Assembly: GCA_025330725.1 (NCBI GenBank)
Contig: JAIWND010000025.1
Location: forward strand, 310,001 to 374,000
Origin: Chlamydoabsidia padenii
Taxonomy: Eukaryota; Mucoromycota; Mucoromycetes; Mucorales; Cunninghamellaceae
Direction of reading: 5' to 3'
Length of the DNA stretch: 64,000 nt
Below the pieces are notes generated by a model. That model ran no database searches and had not been told where the DNA came from. It was given only the letters and a program-made list of their open reading frames with translations. Below, piece after piece: positions 35,301 through 47,552 of the stretch. Positions within the stretch are counted from its first letter, which is position 1. Every line of letters begins with the position of its first letter. The translations under genes and the position numbers were made by a program.

Positions 35301-38300
35301 ACATTTTATTCTTTTACTCATTACTCCTTGTTTTTATATAACTAGACACTTTTGCATGCATTTGCTCGGGCACGCATTGCTCATACTGAATTCTGGCAAG
35401 AATTGAAAAAGCATCAGATCGCGTCGTTGGGCTGGTCCGAAACACTCGATCAATGGATAAAAATCATGCATCGACTAACCAAAGTGCTATCCTTCAAGCT
35501 ATACAAGGTGGATTATGAATCGAATCGAATTCATGGTATTCTGGACAAATCAGGACTCGTGCAAAACCGATTATCAGCGCATTTATACAGCAGTGGTGGT
35601 GGTGGTGGTGGATCTTTAGGGGGACGAAAAATGCGATCAAGGCATCTCAGTATTCAAGATGAACAGCGTGGCAGCAATGGTGCAAGAACCCCCAACTCAA
35701 ATCGACCTATATCAATCGGTGGTAGTGGTAGTGGTGGTATTGGCAGCAGCAGTGAAGGACAATTGATGGATCTAACATTGAATCATTATGATCAACAATT
35801 CGGCTACGATCGCGTGATGATTGATTTAAGTGATGGCTTCCCTCTTCCTCCTGGTGTTGAAATACCTACAGCCACTGTGTCGACCTCATTCTCACCATCG
35901 TCAACAGCAGCAGCGGCTGGTGGAAGCAAACATAGTATCCGTGGGGAATTCGGTGGTGGTGGCTCAAACTCATTCTTGGAAAAGTCAAAACCAAGTGACC
36001 GACGATCTGGGACTGGTCTGGCTGCAGAATCCATTGAAGAAGACAAGGTCGCGCTTACTTCTGGGGCGGCACCAACGGGAAGTCATAGCACCAGCCGGAA
36101 ATTCGGCATCAAGAACATTATACCTACAGCTACCTTCTCCTCATCACATCCATCCAGTACGGCATCTACGACAGACAACAAGGACGATCACAACAAATCC
36201 TCTAGTGGTGGATCAATAAGTACAGGTAGTCTTCAACACCAGCAAAATCAAATAGGCGGTGGTGGATCGACCAATTCATCCTTGGGGTCAAGACGTGGAA
36301 AACGAACTGTCAGCATTCACCAATTCGATCATCTCTTCCAGGAATCTGGTAGTAAACTACTAAACTTTGTCCACCAAACAACATCTTCCACTTCAACATC
36401 TGGCTCTCAAGGCACAATGGCAGCAAGGGCATCGGCGTCTGGCGGAGATATAATAACAACAGGACCAAACGAAGGACCATTATCACCATCATACAATGGC
36501 AACAACAGCAGCTATCCATTTGATGTCAATGCAATACAATCCTCTACATCAAAAGCAGTATCAGGGAATTTGACTGTTAAAGATGATGATAGAGGAAGAA
36601 ATATGGTTGATTGGGATCGACGAAGTAATGCTAGCTCAACATTTACCGTATCTAGCAAGGTAATATAAAAGTATAAATAGCAAACGCTAGTATGTGAAGA
36701 AAACTAACTCTGTTTACATTTCTCTCTCCCGTAGTCAAATCGAACGTCTGCATCAACCATTCTGCCCCCCAGCGAAATGATCACCATGAAGACAACACCT
36801 GCAAATGTGAATGACAAACTTCCTTTAGACTTGGGAACCTTTAGGAGCTCCGAATTCTTGCATCTTCAGAATTTACCATGGGACGGTCTTGGGACTCTTT
36901 TGCTCTGGAAAAATATGCTATGCTCTATAGGGAATATCAACGAGCTACAGGTAATACAAAAAAAAAACATGCAATTAAAAGAGGACTCTGATTCAACTTT
37001 TTTTTTTTTCTGTAAATAGTCTCCTCGGAATCATGCTGTTGCGATCAAGTGTGTGGTTGATATTTGGGACACTCTTGTTTGGGTAAAACATATTGGAAAC
37101 TATATGACATATACCTTCATCTGCTTATAACTTGTCCTTTTTTTTTTCGTATGTAGATTCGAAGTAACCAGCCTTATCGTGGAGTCCCTATTCCAGCTTT
37201 GTATGAAATCACTCCATGGCTTTTTGAGGCCACTGAATTGTCAAGGTAAACTGACCAACTTGAACTAACATGGAATATCTATTTGACCTTTCTTTTATCT
37301 TCTGTATTGTATTAGTGCATTTGATCGGGGACGCTCTGCCGCTTATGGATGTCTTTGTCGCTTGGTGTGTCGAAAACCCGAAGAACCTCTCCCTGCCAAT
37401 TTTTACGCCCACTTTTATCGATCCATTTTGAAGGTAAGTCAGCGACAACACTAGTGCATGACATTCCTTCCCTTGAACTAACTATCAAATTTAATGTGAA
37501 TCTAGGGCCTATCAACTGATAATAATATCATCATTCAAGCTATTATCCAAAACTCCGAACGATTGTTTGCCTTCTCCTTACCTGGTGTACATATCTTGGT
37601 CCCACCTTTTATTCATGCCATTGAAAAACAGGTAAAATAACTAAATAAACATGCAATGAATTATTCACGACCAACTTTATCTTTTTTATTTTATTTTTAT
37701 TTCCTCCTCTTTAGTTATTGGATGGTAATGCTATTAAGGAAGTACCAACATCGGTTCGAAAAAGCTGTATCTCTATTCTGGGCTCTTTAACTTCAATATC
37801 CAATCATTTTGCCGATGTAAAGATCGAAATCAAGACAGACAACAACGAAGATGGAAAAAGTGATGAAAAACAATTTAACTTTGCTGATGTAAGTACCATT
37901 TGTATCAAAAAGAAATCGCCAGGTACCGACTAAATCGACCTTTTTTTATCCTTCACCTACATTAGATCAAGATCTGGCTCAAGGATTTGCTAATAAGATT
38001 GGTGACTACTGGCACAAGCATGACGCCTACGAATGATGATGCCGAAGTTCATTGTATGCTTCTTGGTGCTATCTGTGCTCATGCCCTGGATGAATTACTC
38101 TCGTGCAAGGAGTAAGTCTAACTCAAAATGATATATTGATTGTTAAGTATCTAATCACTTACATGTTTTTTTTTTGATAGTCCTCAGCGTGACATTATAC
38201 ATGAATGCATTCTGGCCATGGTTAATCATTTATACTGGTGCAACATCAACATTGTTAATACTGTCGCTGACTGCTTGGTTTTGGTCGCTCATATCTATCG

Positions 38301-41010
38301 GGAAAGTTTGGACCCTGGCGGAGTAAGTCGATTGATGCATTTGTCGGGATTTAAAATAACCAACTCTCTGATACTTTATTTTTATCCACATAGGTCATCG
38401 TTCAAGAGGTGCTAACAAGGATTATTGATGCCTTGAATGTACACTTGAAGTTTTATGAAAACAATCCGAAAAGTGGTCGTGGTAAGTGCTTAAAAACATG
38501 AAAACCATCGAAATTTATACTAATCTAACATCTTGCCATTTAACTTTTATAGGTCTGATAATCTCGAAACTCTTCAGCTGTCTGTTGGAATGGCTCATGA
38601 CAATTGAACCTGAGATATTGACTGATACAGAACTATGCCAACTGGTCTTTGATGTGATTGAATATGCTATACATGTATCAACGGTAAGTGATGGAAAAAA
38701 AAAAAAAGAAGAACATATAAGAACTGTATACTCATACTCTTGATTTATGCATTTAGGATGGATCGGACAAGGTTTTACCTCACCCTCCGGTTATTCGAAA
38801 TTCATCGCGGTCCAAGAAAAAGGAAATACCCTTCAAATTTAAACTGTTGACTGAAAAGCGGCCTCAGGTACATCAAGATCATTCTCAAATACTGTCTGGA
38901 TCTGATTCAACCGAAAACAATCAAGACTTTGTCAAAGTAAGTAAATTACAATATCGACGATCTGATATACTTACTTTTTTTTTGGTTTTTGGTCGATACG
39001 GACGATTATCTAGGAAGCTGCCGAAGCCGTATTATTCCATCTACTTCACCACTTCAATAACTTTGCACCACCTTATGGTCCAGCGACAATTCATAGCACA
39101 ATCGTTGGACCTGGTGTTGCATCAGCAGCAGCAGACGAAAAAAATGATATCGAATGTCGACAATACCAATATTTCTCCTTCAACGATACCACAATCATCG
39201 CCTTCCATGAGCTACCAGCAACTGATACCAAACCGGCGGAGAGTCGAATGATCTTGCGCGATTTGACTGGTCGATATGTTTGGAATGCCCATTTGGAATC
39301 ACCAACAACAGACCAACTTGATCAATCATTGACAACAACACCAGCTTTGCCGACGAAAAACTATGATCCAACCAGTCAGATAGGTGATAAAGAACAAGGC
39401 TATATCTTACGACCAACTACCTCATTATACAAGGGTGAATCCTCACCACAGCAATTGTAAGTCCAATATGTGCTATATTGAATGAATTTGGATTACTAAT
39501 CTCTGCTTTATATTAATTGTAGAAGCTCAAGTACATCTAGTAGTTTCCCTTCATCACCAGACACTTTAAATAGCTTGTTACAAGAGTAAGTTGAACCCCC
39601 GCTATATAAAAAATCATATACGACTGACACTCATTTTATTCTTTTTTGAACCCACATAGGATCGGCGAAGAACATCCTGATTGCTTACTGTCCTCCTCAG
39701 TACCTTTGAATGCGTCTGTTCCGTTGTCTTCTTTGCAGGCGGGGATGCTCGGAAGACTCGGGGAACAACTGAACGACTACCTGGTTAATGAATCGCAAAA
39801 CAATTCACAAAAGGAATCTGATCCGTAAGTAGTTTTATACTAACTACCCATATAAGTTGCTAACTTTAGTTTATTTTTTCTAGACGACTTTGGTACTCGA
39901 AATTGAACTTACTACGTCGAAAAGGTGATCAAGCTCTCCAAACCAATGAAACAACTCATGCTATGACAGCGGCCAACTTCTCACTTCGCAAAGACTTTTC
40001 GCCAGCCTTCCCTCAAGAACCTGAAAAAACGCATCTTCCATTCCAACAAAGTAGGCTCTTGATGAGTCACCTGGGACTCGTCAACTTTAGTCATTTGAAA
40101 GATGGCTCATTCCAAATGCTCAATAAAACTTCTGCCTTGTACCGCGACCTACGAGGATTGGATCGCAAGCCTGGGTAAGTATCTTTGGGGGGGGGAAAGA
40201 GTGTGTGGGATGGCTCTTACTTATGATTAACTAATCACTTGTTTATTTTGTATTATAGTCGTGAAACGATGAAAATTGGTGTGGTTTATGTTGGTCCCGA
40301 ACAAGAAGATGAACAAAGCATACTGCATAACAGTCAAGGTAGTCCCAAATATGATGCCTTCGTCAACAGTCTTGGGTGGGAAATCGACATTGCAACACAT
40401 ACTGGGTATTTAGGTGGACTTGAAAGAAACTTGACAAATGGTACCAAGGCTACTTATTACTGCTCATCTACTGTCGAAATCATGTTCCATGATGTGACCA
40501 AAATGCCAACGGACACCCACGACATAAAGCAACTGAAAAAGGTAATAGAAAGAAAGCGGGGAACGAAAAAAAAGTATTAATCATCAATGCTCATTTTTTG
40601 TTATGAAATAGAAACGACATATTGGAAATGACCACGTTCATATTGTATGGAACGAACACGACCGCGACTACAGAGCGGGAACCATTGGGGGCGATTTTGG
40701 AAATGTACAAATTGTGGTGACACCTTTGCCGGATGGATTATACTCGATTCAACTCTATCGTGACTCAAAACTCCCATACTTTGGACCTCTATTTGATGAA
40801 ATGATGGTATCCAGAGCCACTTTGGGCCCTCTCGTGCGTGCTACAGCTATAGGTGCTTTCCGTGCATGTGTCCATACAAGTGTATCCTCCTTCCATAGGT
40901 GTGTCTTTGCTCAGCGGGCCAAGGATGTCAAAACTATTACCCAGCGCCACAAGATCAGCAATTGGTCCTACGAAAAGTTTATGGAAAAGATATTCATGCC
41001 GGATGAATGA
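32372..41010 (+). CDS. RalGAP-alpha-like Rap/Ran-GAP domain protein
   Basis: 2,279-residue protein in 25 exons: 32372-32783, 32878-32982, 33086-33217, 33301-33756, 33815-34135, 34208-35072, 35156-35273, 35346-36659, 36735-36950, 37020-37082, 37157-37245, 37316-37433, 37506-37631, 37715-37888, 37966-38111, 38181-38322, 38394-38481, 38553-38683, 38757-38936, 39014-39456, 39523-39585, 39660-39824, 39884-40174, 40259-40541, 40612-41010. The C-terminal Rap-GAP domain (about 2053-2279) shows GRETMKIGVVYVGPEQEDE and HIGNDHVHIVWNEHDRDY with the catalytic Asn thumb. The helical body with SRMILRDLTGRYVWNAHLES matches RalGAP-alpha/tuberin-type scaffolds that switch off Ral/Rheb-like GTPases. The middle is Ser/Gly-rich and disordered. 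Intron 4 has a GC donor. An overlapping upstream ATG lies at 32367. Confidence 0.9.
33757..33814 (+). other. GC-AG intron
   Basis: The junction CTAG|GCAAGT ... AATAG|GTGATG is the only one that keeps frame between exons 4 and 5 of the RalGAP gene; the only nearby GT (GTAAAA, two bases further) would bring a stop. GCAAGT is the usual strong context for GC donors. Confidence 0.7.
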
Positions 41011-42323
41011 ATCTTTTTATCCTTATACATTATACAATTTACTCTATTACCACTATCACTATCATCGTTAACTTCTTCATCATTCCCCTTTCTTTTTATA
41101 CACTAAAACTTTATACTAGCTCTTTACATAATTATAACTATTATCTTCACCCCTCCTGTTTTATTTATAGCTCTTTACTTTACATCCCTTTTTACTTAAT
41201 AAAAATTAACTTTGGGTCCTTCACCTTTTACTTACCTCTAACTTTGACTATCACATACTAATCATCATTACTGTTAAATTTCTTTTTTTTTTACATGCTT
41301 TGTCTTCTGTTATGGATAATGACTCTTGGTCTTGATTCATTTTAGGTTTTACACATGTAATCTCAACCTCCCCGTATGCAAATAATCGATTTTTAGATCC
41401 CGATGCAGGATCTTGTTGACACAGGTCCCTCTTTATTTTATTTTTTGTTGTAGCTTACTTCTTGTTAGTAAGTTACATAATGAATATGAACTGCGTTTCG
41501 CATGAAGCTCATTGTTTCCGCTCGAGCTCCCTTTCCAATTCTCTCGATTACTATAACAGGGTGCGTGATTAATTTTGTTTCCATGAATCACTTTACAGGT
41601 TTGATTGATCAGTGTATTGTGTGGTGTAATGGCAAGTTGTATGAAATGATAAAACAGGGACCCTGTTTATCCATCCATGCAGATCATCAAGGGGTCAGGC
41701 GGTCTTTGAATTACTCGCCTGCAAGAAAAATTGATTCCCCGCATATCATGCCTCAAACGTGGTAGGGATGATTCAGATGGACAGAGCTACTTTGTACTTT
41801 TTTATTTTGGAATGAATGGAGATAACTATATGTTACGGAGCGGATCGCATACTTTTTTTCCCTTTTTCTTTGGCTAATGTTTGATCACCCCTCTTCTCAG
41901 ATTATCGCCTTTTTACCGAGATGATGGTGACACACTTGGCGGAAACCATCATGTAATGCACTCTATTGGTCAAATTGGATGCTTGCTTGCTCAAAACAAC
42001 ACCTCTATTGAAGGCGGGGCTCAAATAATAAGGACCTGAAAATTTTAGTTACATGCCGCACAAACCATTTTTTCCAATCAGAAGAGTCATGTGGTAGCTT
42101 TTTGGTGTGTAAGATTTGTAGCAAAAGGGAAACTTTCAAGAAAAAAGGAACTTGACAACGCAAAGACAAATCGTAAAGGCTCACTGTCATTGGCTGGCTT
42201 TGAATTTTTATGGACTTGCCCTAATTTTATTCTCAATCCTTTCTCCCTCCTTTCCCCCCTCTTTTCTTTGTCTGTTGCGTTATTCAATCCATCACTCCTC
42301 TTCATCGATAACCAATTAAAGAG
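41011..42323. other. 1.3-kb intergenic region
   Basis: RalGAP 3' UTR (pyrimidine-rich, AATAAAAATTAA near 41199), then AT-rich DNA with only short, featureless open frames, and near the Sec2-like gene GGCGGGGCTCAAAT at 42013-42026 and a CT-rich leader at 42238-42310. No gene supported. Confidence 0.5.
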
Positions 42324-44311
42324 ATGACAACAAATGAACTGATACCACAAATACAGCCAGTGGATCATCAGCACCACAAAGATATCACAACATTATTTGA
42401 CCACCTTCCAGATAATGCAGATCAGGCTCATCACCAAATACGCCTCTCTGATAGTACGGCATCTACTTTATCAACATCGTCTTCTTCAACAATTAATACT
42501 TTACATAATTCTTCTTCTCCCTCCTCTTCTACAACTACTAATTTATTGCAACAACAACAACAACAACAACAACAACTTCATTTGAAGGATTCATTTACAC
42601 CACCTCCACCAACACAAAAGCGCACATCTTTATCGTCTATCAGCAGTACTACAAGCAACAACTCAGTAATGTCTTCTTTTCCTTCTCTTTCTCCTCCTGC
42701 CCCAACTACTACTTGTCCTTGCTACCACTGGTTGGTGTCCATGGATTCTGAAAACTGTACATTATGCAACACACCACTTGAAACAATGATCTCTTGGCAA
42801 GCCGACCGTAATGAACGAAGAAAACAGCTCAGGACATACCGACGGGAATGGATGGATATGTCAACGATTCAAAACCAACAACAAAACGACATGATGTTAC
42901 TTCAACGAACACTCCTTGAACATCGCGAAACCATCATGGTGCGGGAAGAAGATATGGTGTCTTTGCAACACGATATTGAACAACTACACACAAAGTGCGT
43001 CGACGAAAGTGCTCAAATTGAATCGATTGAATTGGCCAAACAAGCTGCTAAACGGGAAATCGAAGACTTGGGTCAACATCTCTTCAAGGAAGCACAAGAT
43101 ATGGTGACGATCGAACGACAAGAAAAGGCTATTTTGGAGGAATCATGTGGTGACTTGAAACTTCAATTGGAACAAACACAGATGGATTTGGATGATGTTA
43201 TGGTGCAGCTACAGGCGCTTCGAATGGATATGGGCAGATGGGGCGATCACCAGGACGAACAACAAATGATACCAGCTAATACAACAGTAACCACACCGAC
43301 ATCACCAGCATTCATCAACAATAGTAGTGTGATCAGTGAAAACGATACCAGCGACAATACAGAAAGTGGACGAAGCAGCACGACAACAGCATCCTCAATC
43401 AGTACACCCGCATTATCATCATCAAGTCCAATCACCACTGCCACTTCTCAGAAATTCTTGATCAGAGCCAAAATGGATCTGGCTGCTCTTCAAAACGACA
43501 CTGGGCACTATGGCAACCTGTATCTCGAAACATTTGAAGATGATCAGCTACTCTTGGACTTTCAAGAATTCATGGAAAGCGCCACTTCAACCTCCTTCTC
43601 ACTGAAGAAACTCCACGGTTTGCCCTTTATCAAGTTATGCCTGGCCGACGATATTGAACCATGTCTCCGGTTTGGACCCAATCCCAAAGTGACCAATACC
43701 AAGCGGATCTTGGAAGCCATTCAAATCAAGACCTGCTTTGTGGAAAAATGTCCTCCTGGATTTGTGCGTGAACAGGCGGCACTACAACGAAAAGATCGAC
43801 TGGCCAAGAAAAACAAACCGAGTCTTTGGGTCAAATTTGCTGCTTCTGCTACCACCATCGCCACAAGTCCTTCTTCTCTCTCAGTTGACTCGACAATATC
43901 TGATACCAACACAGTAACAACATCATCAACATTGACTGGTGTGGATCATTATCTCTCTTGTGCAATCTGTGGACGACAAATCTTGGACAATGAAAATGAC
44001 ATGTCAAGCCTCGAAAAGGAATTGGCTTACCGCTATAGGATATCTTACTTTGACGAATGGGCTTGTATTGATCGATACTGTGCCGATCGATTGTCTTCAG
44101 TGATCTGTTTTTATACCTTTTTACGGAACCTTCGACTGGGGGATTATAAAGGTCGCTCTTTAATGAATATTTATCAAGAATGCTCACGAATAAGACTGCT
44201 GATGTTTTTAAGCAGGTAAAGAACAACATGAAAAAGAGTGGACATCGATGATCTAATTTGTACCTTTTAATTTTGAATAGGCTCGGTGCTCTTCCTCCAT
44301 CTTCCATGTAG
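42324..44311 (+). CDS. Sec2/Rabin8-type Rab guanine-nucleotide exchange factor
   Basis: 640-residue protein from two exons (42324-44215, 44281-44311). A disordered Ser/Thr/Gln-rich start is followed by Cys pairs at about residues 131/133 and 147/150 (CPC, CTLC) that may bind zinc. A long coiled coil (about 160-300) contains REIEDLGQHLFKEAQDMV, the Sec2/Rabin8 exchange core. The C-terminal half with FMESATSTSFSLKKLHGLPF, CLADDIEPCLRFG and WACIDRYCADRLSSVICFYTFLR matches the conserved C-terminal block of fungal Sec2-like proteins. These GEFs activate Sec4/Rab8 for polarised exocytosis. The 31-nt last exon (LGALPPSSM) completes it. Confidence 0.85.
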
Positions 44312-44780
44312 TAGATAGAACTTTTACCCCATTATATTACTTCAATGTTTAGCATACCTTCTTTGATATACACACTCCACCGCTTTTACCCTTTAAACTT
44401 ACTTTTATACACTTCCCCTCCCTCTCTTTACTCTTTATTTATTTGTAATTGAAATATGAAAATAAAGCTATCTTTTTTATATTGTTATATGATTGTCTAT
44501 GGTAAAGACTGGCAGAGTCACATGACAAAAGAATAGTGGCATGACAAACTTGTAGAGAAAGACCAATGATTTTACAATCCCGCCAGTTTTTGGTTTGCCG
44601 ATTTCCAAGCCAATGAAAAATTTTTATTCCTCCCGCATTTATCTTTCCAATTCCATTTTCGGTCCTCCTTTTTCTCCCTTTCTTCTTCTTTTTTTCTCTC
44701 TTCTTCTTCTGTGTGTGTAAAGAATTATCCATCAATTACACAAACGATAGGTTATTATATATCCTCGTCATACGGACACC
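44312..44780. other. Intergenic region before the nucleoside transporter
   Basis: Contains the Sec2-like 3' UTR, an AATAAA at 44461, ACAATCCCGCC at 44574-44584, TCCCGCATTTA near 44632 and a CT-rich leader with TTATATATCC at 44754. No gene seen. Confidence 0.45.
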
Positions 44781-47094
44781 ATGGACAGCAACAAAGTGAT
44801 CAGTGGTGGCGATGATGCGTCAAGGACCTTGGAAGAAAGAAGACCTTCTGTGACCTCTTTTGCTGCAACCTCAAGTAATACCAACGTCCATCGTCGCGAA
44901 AGTCTTGTTGGTGGTGAAAAAAGAAAGTCAATCTCTTTGTGTGAAACGAATCTTGCTTACGATGGTGATCATACGAATATCAAGATGCCTCAAGTTGCAG
45001 TGAACGATGGTTTTGACAGTGGACTTGAACACCATGTGGATATTGGCAACACGGAAAAATTCTGTGAATACAACCCGGATGGATCTGAAGTGTATCATGA
45101 AAAAAAGGACTGGTCTTTAGGTGCTCTTTATAACCGTTACCGATGTTGGTGTCAGTAAGTGGAGTGGGGATGAAAATTACTTGTGAAACTAATCTTTACT
45201 ACAATAGTTTGGTGATGTGGTTGATTTTTACTGGATTCTTAGCTGCTGCTTATGCTCTCCAGGTACCAAAAGGCTATAATCAAGAAAACTTGATCCTTGG
45301 TTTAATCTATGCTTGGTTCTGTATCTACATGATCTTTAACTATATCCCTACTACGGTGGTGACTAAACCTTGTAGTATGATTATCAAGGTTGTTGCTACA
45401 CCCATCATGCGTTTCTCTCCTTTTATCCGATCTTTACTCTATGTTGCTCTTGTCACGGTGGTCATGGTCGTCACTGTCTTCTCTTTACCGGAAAATGAAG
45501 AATCCAATCGAGTTCAACGTGTCATCAGCTTTTTTGGCATTGGGGTGTTTATTGCCATGTTGGTTTTGACATCAAAGGTAACACATTGGACGGTGGGAAA
45601 AAAAAAATTGAAATCGGAACCTTAACCCCGCCTTTACAAAACCTTATTTAGAATCGTCGTGCGATCAATTGGAACACTATCTCGGGTGGGATGTTACTTC
45701 AATTCTTATTGGCCTTGTTTGTATTCCGATCCAGTGCTGGCCATGATATCTTTGCTTGGGCTAGTGCGTTTGCTCAAGGATACCTTAGTAAGGCACATTA
45801 TGGTACTGCTTTTGTATTTGGTGATACTGTAGCCAATGCCAGTGCTTTCGCCGTCTCTGTCTTCCCTGCATTGATCTTTTTTGCTGCTACTGTACAAATC
45901 TTGTATTACTTTGGTGCATTGCAATGGTTATTGGCCAAATGCTCTTTTGTGTTTACTCGTCTCTTGGGAATCTCGGGTGCTGAAGCTGTTGTAGCTGTTG
46001 CCTCGGTAAGTAGATGGCGTTCGGGCGACTGGTTATGATCTAACTTTTTTTTTTTTTTTTTTGAATGGTGACAGCCATTCTTAGGCCAAGGTGAAAATGC
46101 CCTGCTCATCAAACCTTATCTGCCTGTCTTAACCAATGCCGAATTACATCAAGTCATGACAAGTGGGTTTGCTACTATCAGTGGATCTGTCCTCTATGGG
46201 TATATTGCTTTAGGTATTGATGGTGGATCCTTGTTGGTAAGTAATCCCTCTCTTATTATCATTGATAATCCCTTATTAATATCTTTTACTATACAGACTT
46301 CATGCATCATGTCTATCCCTTGCTCCATTGCTGTCTCCAAACTGCGATACCCTGAAACGGAAGAACCTGTCACGATGAACCACGTCCATGTCCCTGAAGA
46401 AGAAGAAAAGGCAAACAACCTTTTGGATGCTGCTGCAAGAGGTGCTGGTATTGGTTTGACTATTGTTTTGTCTATGGCTGCCAATTTGATCACCTTGCTT
46501 GCTCTCCTGTATGCTGTCAATGCGGGGCTCACCTGGATTGGTAACTTTTTGACAATTGAAAACTTGACCCTGCAACTGATTACTGGTTATATTTTTGTCC
46601 CTGTAAGTACACCAAGATCACTCTATTGTCTTTAATCCTTGTGGAACTGATGGCACTTTTTTTTTCCCCCCTATCTTTACATAGATTGCTTGGCTTATGG
46701 GGGTGGAAAACAAGGACGTGGTACCAGTGGGTCAGCTATTAGCGTTGAAGATTTGGGCTAATGAGTTTGTCGCTTATCAAGAATTGGTAACCACCTATGT
46801 TGATACGATATCTCCTCGGTCTCATCTCATCACCACCTATGCTTTATGCGGGTTTGCTAATCTCGGGTCTATTGGTCTACAAGTCAGTGTGTTGGGCGGG
46901 CTTGCAAAAACTCGAACAGGTGCTATCTCGTCTTTGGCTGTCTCTGCAATGCTTTGTGGTGCAATGTAAGTTTAAACTCTCTCTTTCTGTCTTTTTTTAT
47001 ATGTATAACTTCTATCAAACTAACCACTAATGATTTATATTAACAATTTAGGTCGACTTGGATTTCTGCTTGCTTGGCTGGCATGCTCTTGTAA
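44781..47094 (+). CDS. Concentrative nucleoside transporter (CNT/SLC28 family)
   Basis: 629-residue membrane protein from seven exons: 44781-45154, 45208-45577, 45652-46005, 46075-46236, 46297-46602, 46685-46965, 47052-47094. A cytosolic N-terminus of about 120 residues is followed by many membrane segments. CNT signatures include SGGMLLQFLLALFVFRSSAG, YGTAFVFGDTV, FFAATVQILYYFGALQWL, ISGAEAVVAVASPFLGQGEN and YALCGFANLGSIGLQVSVLG with the family's conserved NxGS-like element. CNT proteins import nucleosides with protons or sodium. An intergenic-type CCCCGCC motif lies in intron 2. Plasma-membrane location is expected; substrate range cannot be read. Confidence 0.92.
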
Positions 47095-47552
47095 ATATAT
47101 TCTCCTCCCCCCCTATCCCTCATTTTTTACTTTTTGTATCTATAGGATATCATGCCATTTAGAACTCATTCATATTCATATTAATAAATCATGTTTTTAA
47201 CTCATTCTTGTATATTTGACTTTGATGATTGATGCACTCAGGGGCGGGATTTGAAATGTTTACTTCTGATAGCTGTCAATATGGTGTATGTCTAAAATAT
47301 GTATGATAATATAACTGTAGATTACTTTGTAGATGAAAACTACGTCACTTTGATGCTACTTGCATAGTGTTCATAGCTTGATAGGATATGCAAAGGGGAT
47401 CTTCTGTGGTTAAAAGGCTTGGGATTCTCACCAAGTTAAAAATTTTCCAGTCGGCTGCGGGATTTGATTTTTTTTTTTTTTTTTTTTTGTGGCTCTCCAT
47501 ATTTTTTTCATTCCTTCGTTTCTCTTCCTCTCTTCTTTCTTCGAACTATACA
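47095..47552. promoter_or_regulatory. Promoter region of eIF2B-epsilon gene
   Basis: Between the CNT stop and the eIF2B-epsilon ATG at 47553. Two co-oriented copies of the motif, GGCGGGATTTGAAATG at 47243-47258 and GCGGGATTTGATT at 47457-47469, the second running straight into a T21 tract, then a CT-rich leader. Confidence 0.45.
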
